DNA from: Candidatus Acidiferrum typicum
GTDB lineage: Bacteria > Acidobacteriota > Terriglobia > Acidiferrales > UBA7541
Assembly (NCBI GenBank): GCA_025463105.1
Contig: JAOAPW010000460.1
Location: 1-7,483, forward strand
DNA: 7,483 nucleotides
Direction of reading: 5' to 3'
The translations under genes were made by a program, and so were the position numbers. A model generated the notes under the pieces. It was not told the DNA's origin and did not search any database. It saw only the letters and a program-made list of their open reading frames with translations. Numbering within the stretch: the first letter of the stretch is position 1; each line of letters opens with the position of its first letter. Below, in pieces: positions 1-6,019 of the stretch.

Positions 1-1182
1 AGTTGCGCGCTCGGTCATCCAGTGCCAGGCGGTGTGTGTTACGAGTGCGGACAGAATGATCGTCCCAATGCGTTCGGCGACGACGTATCGGAACAGGATC
101 TCCAACGCGGGAATAAACAGCGCCAACATTAGAATCTGCCCAAGCTCGACGCCAACATTGAAGGACAGCAGGGAAGTCAACAAATGCGATCCGGCGAATT
201 GCAGCGTCTGACGCAGCGCGAATGAAAATCCAAATCCGTGCACCAGGCCGAATCCGAACGCCACCATCCATCGCCGCTGCACCTTGGTGACTCCAACAAT
301 ATTCTCCAGCGCCATATAAACGATGGAAACAGCAATCAATGTTTCGATCAGCGGGGGAAACCACAGTGAATTCGGCGCGAAGTTATAAGCGGAAGCAATC
401 AGGGTGATCGAGTGCGCCACCGTGAACGCCGTCACCACGGGTATGAGTGCGCGAAAACGGCGAAACGGAATTACCAGGCAAAACAGGAATAGCAGATGGT
501 CCGTTCCATCGAGAATGTGGAAAAATCCCAGTTCGACGAACCGCAAAGCAGCCTGGCGCCAACTCGGATCGAGTCGAACGAGGCCAGGATCGCCGATGAA
601 CTCAAATGCCCGTACCGAACCATTCGGCGGCTGAAATCGAAGGACGATGACGACGCGCTCGCCCAGACGTCCGAGCCCGGGATGCACCGAAAAGCGCGAT
701 TGCTCTGAGTGAATCGGGTACTCGAACAAAACATCAAGCATGGCCTGGTCCCAGTAGACTTGCGTATCGCTTGGCAATCGCGGTCCAGTAACATGCGCCA
801 GCGCATCGTCGTAGGACGTGAAGGACCTGTCAGATTCCAGCGACACGCGGGTTTCCACCACTCGTGGATCAGGGAGGCGGACGTCGCCTTCGTAAATCTC
901 AATTTGTTTAGCGATCCAAAGAGTTGCGGCCTCATGCAATGTCGTATCAATTTGATCGAGATCCAGATAGCCGGGTCCCTGCTCCGGAAATTCGACGTCG
1001 CGCATGGCCTTCAGCGGCACGCGAATAATTAAATGCAAATGATCGCCCCCAGGCTTTACAAGAGCCTGCACCGTCACATCAACGGGGATGTCGTGCGCCG
1101 CGACGCCCTGGCAGGCGAGAAATACTACGGCGGCCAATATTCCGGCACCAATAATGCCTTTCCGCGCAAACCTGTTTGGCAT
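1..1182 (-). CDS. HupE/UreJ-type membrane protein with exported N-terminal domain (3' end cut by window edge)
   Basis: Reading the minus strand from ATG at 1182 gives 394 codons with no stop before the window ends, so the C-terminus is missing. Residues 1-29 form a signal peptide or anchor (RKGIIGAGILAAVVFLACQG), and the mature part begins AHDIPVDV. Residues 30-205 are a soluble domain with no motif I recognise. From about 215 the protein is hydrophobic and carries HupE/UreJ_2 family signatures: LGFFHILDGTDHLLF (218-232), TAFTVAHSITL (251-261), FGLVHGFGFS (311-320) and FNVGVELGQ (341-349), spread over five or six predicted membrane helices. Related HupE/UreJ proteins are linked to nickel uptake for hydrogenase and urease, but the function of this longer type is not established. 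The conserved membrane His and Asp residues suggest metal or ion handling (inference). The start was chosen for its signal peptide and a weak AAGG upstream; an in-frame stop lies further upstream. It is divergent from the propeller genes. Confidence 0.9.
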   Translation of the reverse strand, partial: MPNRFARKGIIGAGILAAVVFLACQGVAAHDIPVDVTVQALVKPGGDHLHLIIRVPLKAMRDVEFPEQGPGYLDLDQIDTTLHEAATLWIAKQIEIYEGDVRLPDPRVVETRVSLESDRSFTSYDDALAHVTGPRLPSDTQVYWDQAMLDVLFEYPIHSEQSRFSVHPGLGRLGERVVIVLRFQPPNGSVRAFEFIGDPGLVRLDPSWRQAALRFVELGFFHILDGTDHLLFLFCLVIPFRRFRALIPVVTAFTVAHSITLIASAYNFAPNSLWFPPLIETLIAVSIVYMALENIVGVTKVQRRWMVAFGFGLVHGFGFSFALRQTLQFAGSHLLTSLLSFNVGVELGQILMLALFIPALEILFRYVVAERIGTIILSALVTHTAWHWMTERAT

Positions 1183-1357
1183 GCCTTGCAGATTACTTGG
1201 AGAACGCTCCGGCTGACAAGCGAAAATCAATGGTAGCTGAAAAGCAAATTATGTATACTGCGCCCAGCTTCCAGAAACATTTTATAAGTGTCATACCGCA
1301 CCAGCTTTTGGGGTCGCGTAAAAAGAGTGTCGCGTCGGAAAACGGAGGAATTGGGCT
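1183..1357. promoter_or_regulatory. Divergent intergenic region, presumed promoters for both directions
   Basis: These 175 bases separate the start codons of the HupE-like gene and the first propeller gene, so promoters for both must lie here or nearby. The AT-rich patch around 1246-1259 contains a TATACT hexamer at 1254-1259 that could be a plus-strand -10 box, and ATTATG at 1248-1253 reads CATAAT on the minus strand. GTATAC at 1253-1258 is a small palindrome. I found no convincing -35 box at 16-18 bases from either candidate, so the exact promoters are unsettled. A clear Shine-Dalgarno GGAGGA at 1344-1349 sits 8 bases before the ATG at 1358. Confidence 0.35.
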
Positions 1358-2602
1358 ATGAAGCGGAATGTCTACATTGGTGCGGTGATTCTCGCGCTTG
1401 TTGTCGCGCTCGGAATTGGATCAGTCGTGTTGGAAAAACGGGCCGCGGTGCAGGCAGCCGGCGTTCAGGCGCCTCAGTTTGAAGTGGACCCGATGTGGCC
1501 GAAGCCACTGCCAAACCACTGGGTCATTGGTATGACCATCGGAGTGTCAGTTGACGCGCAGGACAACGTCTGGATCATTCATCGCGGGGGCTCACTCGAG
1601 GCGAAAGAAACGTACGGGAACACGAATCCGCCTGGCGCAGACTGCTGCGTGACTGCGCCGCCGGTTCTGGAATTCGATAAGGCCGGCAACCTGATTGCGC
1701 ACTGGGGCGGCCCCGGCGAGGGCTACAATTGGCCCAACTCGAATCACGGGATTACGGTCGACTACAAGGGCAACGTGTGGATTGGCGGAAACGGCCGCAC
1801 GGTGGATCCCAAGCTTCAAGATACGGGAGCCAGCAACGTGCCGGAGGCGAGCCAGCCGGGCGCCTATGCCGACAACCAAATTCTGAAGTTCACGAAGGAC
1901 GGAAAATTCCTGATGCAAATCGGGCATCCGTTCAAGAGCAAGGGCAGCAACGACACGGAAAATCTCAAAGGTCCGGCGAAATTGTTCATCGATCAGAAAA
2001 CGAATGAACTGTACGTCGCCGATGGTTACGGCAACAGGCGCGTCATTGTATTTGACGCTGACACTGGAAAGTACAAGCGGCATTGGGGCGCTTATGGGCA
2101 CAAGCCGGATGATACTGATCCGGGAATTTACAATCCGGATGCGCCAATCGATCAGCAATTCCGCAACCCGGTTCACTGCGCGCAACTGGCGGACGATGGC
2201 TTGCTCTACGTCTGCGACCGGGCGAACGATCGCATTCAGGTGTTCAAACCGGATGGCGCCTTCGTCAAGGAACAGATCATTGAAAAAAGAACGCTGGGCG
2301 ACGGATCGGTCTGGGACATCGCATTTTCGAAAGATCCGGAACAGAAATATATCTATCTCTCCGATGGCGCCAACGAAAAGATCCACATCTTGTTGCGCGA
2401 CACTCTTCAGACTTTGACGAGTTTTGGCGATGGTGGACGGCAGCCGGGGCAGTTCTACGCCGTGCATAGCATCGCCACGGATTCCAAGGGCAACATCTAC
2501 ACGACTGAAACCTACCGTGGTCAGCGATTGCAGAAATTCGTTTACAAAGGCCTGGGCCCGGTCACGAAAGAAGATCAAGGCGTTTTGTGGCCGAAAAAGT
2601 AA
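1358..2602 (+). CDS. Exported NHL-repeat six-bladed beta-propeller, PAL-like (copy 1)
   Basis: The 414-residue product starts with a single hydrophobic segment (about residues 6-24), a signal anchor or uncleaved signal, so the rest should lie outside the cytoplasm. Six NHL-type blades are visible at roughly 63-76, 132-146, 209-233, 274-300, 321-345 and 371-394, each with the D-x-x-G-N-x-(W/Y) pattern. Alignment by eye with rat PAL (peptidyl-alpha-hydroxyglycine alpha-amidating lyase) places Arg76 (IIHR), His130 (SNHGITVD), Tyr224 (ADGYGNRR), His273 (PVHC) and His370 (AVHSIATD) at the positions of the PAL catalytic Arg, three metal-binding His and catalytic Tyr. A metal-dependent lyase-like activity is therefore plausible, but the substrate is unknown and a non-enzymatic propeller cannot be excluded. 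Cys96-Cys97, Cys274 and Cys286 recur in copy 2. The start has a GGAGGA site 8 bases upstream. It is the first gene of the co-directional run. Confidence 0.9.
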   Translation: MKRNVYIGAVILALVVALGIGSVVLEKRAAVQAAGVQAPQFEVDPMWPKPLPNHWVIGMTIGVSVDAQDNVWIIHRGGSLEAKETYGNTNPPGADCCVTAPPVLEFDKAGNLIAHWGGPGEGYNWPNSNHGITVDYKGNVWIGGNGRTVDPKLQDTGASNVPEASQPGAYADNQILKFTKDGKFLMQIGHPFKSKGSNDTENLKGPAKLFIDQKTNELYVADGYGNRRVIVFDADTGKYKRHWGAYGHKPDDTDPGIYNPDAPIDQQFRNPVHCAQLADDGLLYVCDRANDRIQVFKPDGAFVKEQIIEKRTLGDGSVWDIAFSKDPEQKYIYLSDGANEKIHILLRDTLQTLTSFGDGGRQPGQFYAVHSIATDSKGNIYTTETYRGQRLQKFVYKGLGPVTKEDQGVLWPKK

Positions 2603-2613
2603 CGGTGCTTAGT

Positions 2614-2677
2614 GGCACAAGCTTCAACCTGTGCGGTTTTCGGCGATTCCGAACGGCACAAAGGCTGAAGCCTATGC
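2614..2677. repeat. Imperfect inverted repeat (REP-like palindromic element)
   Basis: The gap between the two propeller copies holds two arms, 2614-2634 (GGCACAAGCTTCAACC...) and 2655-2677 (...GGCTGAAGCCTATGC), that are imperfect reverse complements. They are separated by about 20 bases containing GGTTTTCGGCGATTCCG. The second arm also contains the perfect short palindrome AGGCT-GA-AGCCT at 2662-2673. There is no T-tract, so it is not a standard intrinsic terminator. GCTTCAGCC-type palindromes are, from memory, common dispersed intergenic elements in Acidobacteriota genomes. It could also modulate readthrough or mRNA stability between the two genes. Confidence 0.6.
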
Positions 2678-2695
2678 AACTTTGAGGAGAATCCT

Positions 2696-3949
2696 ATGAA
2701 GCGCAATCTCTCTCTCTGCTTGGCATTTGCCGGCGTGGTGATCGCACTTGGAATTGGATCGTCCTTGCTGGAAAAGCGCGCACGGGTTGAAGCGGCCGCG
2801 ATGCAGGCCCCGATGTTCGAAGTGGATCCATTTTGGCCAAAGCCTCTGCCGAACCATTGGCTTATGGGGATGACCATTGGCGTCTCCGTCGATGCCCAGG
2901 ACAACGTGTGGATCATTCATCGCCAGGGGTCGCTTGAGTCCGGCGAGCGCCATGCGACGACGACTCCACCAATCGCCATGTGCTGCGCTCCGGCGCCTCC
3001 CGTGCTCGAATTTGACCAGGCGGGCAATCTGCTCCGCCATTGGGGAGGACCGGGCAACGGCTATGATTGGCCGGATTCGAATCACGGCATTACCATCGAT
3101 TACAAAGGCAATGTGTGGATTGGCGGCAATGGTCGTGGCAAGGCGGCTGCACGTCCTGCTGGTGGCGCGCCTGACGAGTCAGCGGCGTCCGCAACTGCGT
3201 CCTACCTGGACAATCAGGTGTTGAAATTTACGCAGGACGGTCAGTTCCTGATGCAAATCGGCAAGCCCAGCAGCAGTAAGGGCAGCAATGACGTTGAAAA
3301 TCTTCGTCTGCCGGCCAAAACGTTCATCGATAAGCAGACCAACGAAGTGTATGTTGCCGACGGCTACGGCAATCACCGCGTGATCGTGTATGACGCGGAA
3401 ACGGGAAAGTACAAACGTCACTGGGGCGCATACGGTCACGTTCCCGACGACACCGATCCGGGAAATTACAAGCCGGATGCTCCTCCGCCGCAGCAATTCC
3501 GCAATCCAGTTCACTGCGCCGACATGTCTGTCGACCGCTTGCTTTATGTGTGTGACCGCGTGAACGACCGCATCCAGGTGTTCAAGCCGGACGGAACGTA
3601 CGTGAAGGAAAAATTCATCGCGAAGGAGACGCTTGGCTCAGGCTCCGCGTGGGACATCGCGTTCTCCAAGGATCCGGAGCAAAAGTATATTTATCTGGCC
3701 GACGGAGAGAACGATCGAATTCACATCCTTTTGCGCGACACGCTGGAAGTTTTGACGACGTTCGGTGAAGGCGGGCGGCAACCCGGCGAATTCTATGGTC
3801 CGCACAGCATCGCTACGGACTCCAAAGGTAACATTTATGTTACCGAGACGTATCGCGGGCAGCGCGTACAGAAGTTCGTTTACAAAGGACTGGGGCCGGT
3901 CACGAAGGAAGATCAGGGAGTACTCTGGCCGAAGTCCATGCAAAAGTAG
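2696..3949 (+). CDS. Exported NHL-repeat six-bladed beta-propeller, PAL-like (copy 2, tandem paralogue)
   Basis: This 417-residue protein is a tandem duplicate of its upstream neighbour. The two align without a gap over 414 residues, with about 306 identical by hand count (74%). It has the same layout: an N-terminal hydrophobic anchor (about 6-24), then FEVDPFWPKPLPNHW and six NHL blades. The PAL-like positions are all kept: Arg76, His130, Tyr224, His273 and His370, as are Cys96-Cys97, Cys274 and Cys286. Divergence concentrates in the anchor, in residues 82-90, and in an Ala/Gly/Pro-rich loop at about 148-171 between blades. Its C-terminus is three residues longer (WPKSMQK). A GAGGAGA ribosome-binding site at 2684-2690 supports the start. 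Retention of every putative active-site residue suggests both copies are functional, perhaps with different substrates (inference). The biochemical role is unproven. Confidence 0.9.
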   Translation: MKRNLSLCLAFAGVVIALGIGSSLLEKRARVEAAAMQAPMFEVDPFWPKPLPNHWLMGMTIGVSVDAQDNVWIIHRQGSLESGERHATTTPPIAMCCAPAPPVLEFDQAGNLLRHWGGPGNGYDWPDSNHGITIDYKGNVWIGGNGRGKAAARPAGGAPDESAASATASYLDNQVLKFTQDGQFLMQIGKPSSSKGSNDVENLRLPAKTFIDKQTNEVYVADGYGNHRVIVYDAETGKYKRHWGAYGHVPDDTDPGNYKPDAPPPQQFRNPVHCADMSVDRLLYVCDRVNDRIQVFKPDGTYVKEKFIAKETLGSGSAWDIAFSKDPEQKYIYLADGENDRIHILLRDTLEVLTTFGEGGRQPGEFYGPHSIATDSKGNIYVTETYRGQRVQKFVYKGLGPVTKEDQGVLWPKSMQK

Positions 3950-3951
3950 TT

Positions 3952-3976
3952 TTATTCCGCAATGCGTCGGAAATAA
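3952..3976 (+). other. Short stem-loop between propeller copy 2 and the NTF2-like gene
   Basis: TTATTCCG at 3952-3959 pairs with CGGAAATAA at 3968-3976 with one bulged A, leaving an eight-base loop. It lies directly after the stop codon of copy 2 and just before the ribosome-binding site (AGGGGGA, 3984-3990) of the next gene. There is no following T-tract and the stem is AT-rich, so a strong terminator is unlikely. It may be an mRNA processing or 3'-end-stabilising hairpin, or chance. Confidence 0.3.
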
Positions 3977-3996
3977 TCATCCCAGGGGGATTCGTA

Positions 3997-4509
3997 ATGA
4001 CAACGGTTCGGATACTGTTTGTAGCTGCACTCATGGCCATTTCGTCGCTGGCGTGCGCTCAAGAAACCATGAAAAAGGGCGACAAGAACTGGACAGATCT
4101 GGAAAAACAACTCGCGGACATTAACGACCAGTGGGTTTGCGCGCACAAATATCACAAGGACCAGGCGCAGGATTGCGTCGACTTCAAGAATAAAATTTGG
4201 CCGGAAACATTCTTTGAAGTAGGCCGCCAGGGGCAAGTGGAAACCAAGCAGGAAATGGTCAAGAGGCAGACGGCCACCGCCGCCGCTCACCCGGTGTCAC
4301 CCGGAGACGCCGGCCCAAATCCGCAGGACTTCAAATTGATGGCAGTGTATGGAGACGTGGCGCTGGCGACTGATCACACCGTTTTCAAAGCCGCGGACGC
4401 CAACGGAAAGATTGTGGTTACAGACGAAGCGAACGTGCTTCGCATGTTTGTAAAGCAGAACGGCAGGTGGGTGCCTGCCGGGGCAGCGTTAGTGCCTGTC
4501 GCGAAGTAA
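3997..4509 (+). CDS. Secreted NTF2-like / DUF4440 (SnoaL-like) protein
   Basis: The product has 170 residues. Residues 1-21 form a signal peptide (ILFVAALMAISSLACAQE), with a type I cleavage site most likely after Ala21 (A-C-A before QE). The lipobox fit around Cys20 is poor, so a lipoprotein is less likely. The remainder matches the cone-shaped NTF2-like fold seen in DUF4440/SnoaL-like proteins. A first helix carries LEKQLADINDQW (35-46), followed by DFKNKIWPETFFEV (62-75) and TKQEMVKRQ (83-91). Paired strands follow at FKLMAVYGDVALATDHTVF (112-130), and the last strand is VLRMFVKQNGRWVPAGAAL (147-165), whose NGRW turn is typical. Such proteins bind or convert small molecules, or serve as accessory domains; the ligand here is unknown. 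Cys48 and Cys60 could form a disulfide after export. AGGGGGA at 3984-3990, six bases before the ATG, is a strong ribosome-binding site. The gap to the previous gene is only 47 bases, suggesting co-transcription. Confidence 0.85.
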   Translation: MTTVRILFVAALMAISSLACAQETMKKGDKNWTDLEKQLADINDQWVCAHKYHKDQAQDCVDFKNKIWPETFFEVGRQGQVETKQEMVKRQTATAAAHPVSPGDAGPNPQDFKLMAVYGDVALATDHTVFKAADANGKIVVTDEANVLRMFVKQNGRWVPAGAALVPVAK

Positions 4510-4655
4510 GTTGGTCTTTTCGAATCGTCCATAGGCTGTTGTGCCGAAATCTCATGTTTCGCCCACTTTATTTATAGAGGACGAGTCCGCGCCGAAAACT
4601 ATATGGGGTGGGCGCTTGGGTGTTTCACCTAAAATAAAAAGGAAATCGTAAATCC
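4510..4655 (+). other. Intergenic leader of the hydrolase gene
   Basis: These 146 bases contain an AT-rich stretch (ACTTTATTTATAGAGG, 4565-4580) that could hold a -10 element (TTATAG, 4572-4577), but no matching -35 box was found. TATAG (4573-4577) can pair with CTATA (4599-4603), and GGTG-TTT-CACC (4619-4629) forms a small hairpin just before the AAAATAAAAAGGAAA tract that contains the ribosome-binding site. The hydrolase could therefore have its own promoter, but this is weak. No terminator with a T-tract was seen after the NTF2-like gene. Confidence 0.25.
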
Positions 4656-5846
4656 ATGAAGATTTCGATTGCCATTTTTCTCGTGCTGGCTGTAGTACTT
4701 GCCGGTGGTTCATCCCTTGCGAGCGCTCAGGATGCACAGGTCGCCATCCCTCTGAAATCTGTCCCGACATTTTCCACCGCCAGCATCGCGCGCCAGGGAC
4801 ATTTCTATGTGGGCGGCAAATGGGTAGGAGCGCCCGGCAAGGAATATATGCGCGGGGCGATGTATGTTGAGGTTTGGGTGCCCAAGCAGATTCGGTACAA
4901 GTATCCAATCGTCGTTGTTCAAGCGGGCGGCGGGCAAACTAATGTGTCAATGTTGCAGACCCCCGATGGGCGGCCGGGTTGGGCATATGATTTTGTTAAT
5001 AGAGGCTATACCGTTTACATGCTGGATCTTCCGGCGCGAGGACGCTCGGCATACGTTCCGGGATTTGATGGCGAGATGACTCCTCCCCGTACCGGATCTT
5101 TAATGGAGGAAGTCTGGTCGAGCGGCCGTCCGCCGCAAACTCCGCAGAGCACTTGGCCGCAGTACACCAAACACACGCAGTGGCCGGGAGATGGTCCGAA
5201 TAAAGGCAAGATGGGCGACCCGATTTTTGATTATTACGCGAAGACTGATACGCAAACACCGATGGGAGCAGACCTCGAGAAAGTTGCCGCCGATGACATT
5301 GAGCAATTGCTCGACTTGATTGGCCAGCCCGTCGTTCTCCTGCTCCACTCGGGCGTAGCGCCCTCCGGATGGAATGCTGCTGACGCCCGGCCGAAACTTG
5401 TTAGGGCCATTGTCGCAGCCGAACCGGTTTCTCCTCCGATTGAGGAGGCCGAGAGAGGAAGATCAGGCGCCGGACGCGCGTGGGGCGTGACCAATCTCCC
5501 CGTTAAATATGATCCGCCTATTTCGGACCCGTCTGAATTGCATCCCGTGCGGCAGGACAAAGCCGATGGCCCGGGCCTTATTCCGTGCTGGGTTCAGTCG
5601 GAGCCCGCGCACAAACTTGTTAACCTCAAAGATATTCCGGTCCTCAATGTGTCCGGTGAAGCAAGCTATCACCGTCCATACGCCCATTGCACAGCGAAGT
5701 GGCTCAATCAAGCTGGCGTGAAAACCACATATGTGAATCTGGAAGATGTCGGGTTGACGGGAAATGGCCACCAGATGATGTCCGAAAAAAACAGCGCGGG
5801 TATTGCGAAGTTTTTTATGGACTGGCTCGAGAAGAACGTTCACTAG
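4656..5846 (+). CDS. Secreted alpha/beta hydrolase (esterase-like)
   Basis: The product has 396 residues. Residues 1-24 are a classic signal peptide (IAIFLVLAVVLAGGSSLASA), cleaved before QDAQ. The mature N-terminus contains GHFYVGGKWVGAPGKEYMRG (48-67) and MYVEVWVPKQ (69-78), hallmarks of a bacterial alpha/beta-hydrolase group I recognise from genome annotations. The fold then runs through VVVQAGGGQTN (86-96, oxyanion region), PDGRPGWAYDFVNRGYTVYM (103-122), DLPARGRSAYVPG (124-136), HTQWPGDGPNKGKMGDPIFD (173-192), VVLLLHSGVAPSGW (226-239) and ADARPKLVRAIVAAEP (242-257). Probable catalytic residues are Ser232, His372 (GNGHQMM) and an acid at Glu335 (SGEASYH). The nucleophile elbow reads L-H-S-G-V rather than the usual G-x-S-x-G, so activity may be altered. 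The substrate is unknown; an ester or lactone is likely. The ribosome-binding site AAGGAAA (4639-4645) has a slightly long spacer. It is the fourth gene of the run. Confidence 0.88.
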   Translation: MKISIAIFLVLAVVLAGGSSLASAQDAQVAIPLKSVPTFSTASIARQGHFYVGGKWVGAPGKEYMRGAMYVEVWVPKQIRYKYPIVVVQAGGGQTNVSMLQTPDGRPGWAYDFVNRGYTVYMLDLPARGRSAYVPGFDGEMTPPRTGSLMEEVWSSGRPPQTPQSTWPQYTKHTQWPGDGPNKGKMGDPIFDYYAKTDTQTPMGADLEKVAADDIEQLLDLIGQPVVLLLHSGVAPSGWNAADARPKLVRAIVAAEPVSPPIEEAERGRSGAGRAWGVTNLPVKYDPPISDPSELHPVRQDKADGPGLIPCWVQSEPAHKLVNLKDIPVLNVSGEASYHRPYAHCTAKWLNQAGVKTTYVNLEDVGLTGNGHQMMSEKNSAGIAKFFMDWLEKNVH

Positions 5847-5865
5847 TTAAATGCTCACTAATTAA
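5841..5865. repeat. Short imperfect direct repeat at the 3' end of the hydrolase gene
   Basis: CACTAGTTAA at 5841-5850, which includes the hydrolase stop codon, is repeated as CACTAATTAA at 5856-5865 with one mismatch, a 15-base offset. It sits just upstream of the three-hairpin element and may mark an insertion edge, or be chance in AT-rich DNA. Confidence 0.3.
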
Positions 5866-5880
5866 GAGTGTGGTGCGGAA

Positions 5881-5962
5881 AGTCCCGGAGGGACGACACA
5901 ACGTAGCCCACCGCGGAAGCGGTGGGAACAAGGCCGGGATGAACAGAAACCCCGGCAGGGGT
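5881..5962. repeat. Three-hairpin GC-rich intergenic repeat element
   Basis: Three consecutive perfect short hairpins fill this stretch: GTCCC-GGA-GGGAC (5882-5894), CCCACCGC-GGAA-GCGGTGGG (5907-5926, an 8-bp stem with a GNRA-type tetraloop) and ACCCC-GGCA-GGGGT (5949-5962). The order, CCCGGAGGG, then GTAGCCCA..., then CCCCGGCAGGGG and GGCACA, matches a dispersed repeat I remember from Acidobacteriota and related genomes. The lack of T-tracts argues against a simple terminator. It separates the hydrolase from the last propeller gene and could be a mobile REP-like element, an mRNA stabiliser or a structured RNA. Confidence 0.7.
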
Positions 5963-5982
5963 GGCACAAGGATCTTACCCAT

Positions 5983-6000
5983 ATGAAAGTCAAAATCTAA
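5983..6000 (+). other. Five-codon mini-ORF upstream of the PAL-like gene
   Basis: ATG AAA GTC AAA ATC TAA encodes MKVKI. It is preceded nine bases upstream by AAGGA (5968-5972), a possible ribosome-binding site. It resembles the start of the downstream gene (MKIR). It might be a leader peptide, or a start-codon remnant left when the repeat element entered; chance is also quite possible. Confidence 0.2.
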
Positions 6001-6019
6001 AACCAGCCCGGAGACTTTA

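Noticed and set aside
471..950. Minus-strand 159-codon ORF
   Set aside because: It overlaps the HupE/UreJ-type gene in a different minus-strand frame and has a Ser/Arg/Cys-rich composition without motifs. The 394-codon frame carries clear family motifs, so this one is a shadow.
404..1236. Series of short plus-strand ORFs on the left side
   Set aside because: All lie antisense to the HupE/UreJ-type gene, and their compositions are atypical (Arg/Ser-rich, or without domain patterns).
1592..2578. Long antisense ORF of 328 codons opposite propeller copy 1
   Set aside because: The plus-strand frame shows six NHL blades, a strong ribosome-binding site and 74% identity to its neighbour. The antisense frame has no motif and is explained by GC-rich codon periodicity. 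A shorter antisense ORF opposite copy 2 is explained the same way.
4570..4605. Possible hammerhead-like ribozyme (GGACGAGTCC followed by CCGAAAAC)
   Set aside because: The essential CUGANGA core is absent and the stems are too short, so only a superficial resemblance remains.
4619..4640. Hairpin GGTG-TTT-CACC as a terminator
   Set aside because: The stem is only four base pairs and is followed by A-rich, not T-rich, sequence on the plus strand. It sits just before a ribosome-binding site.
5881..5962. CRISPR array
   Set aside because: The three hairpins differ in sequence and there are no regularly spaced identical repeats or spacers.
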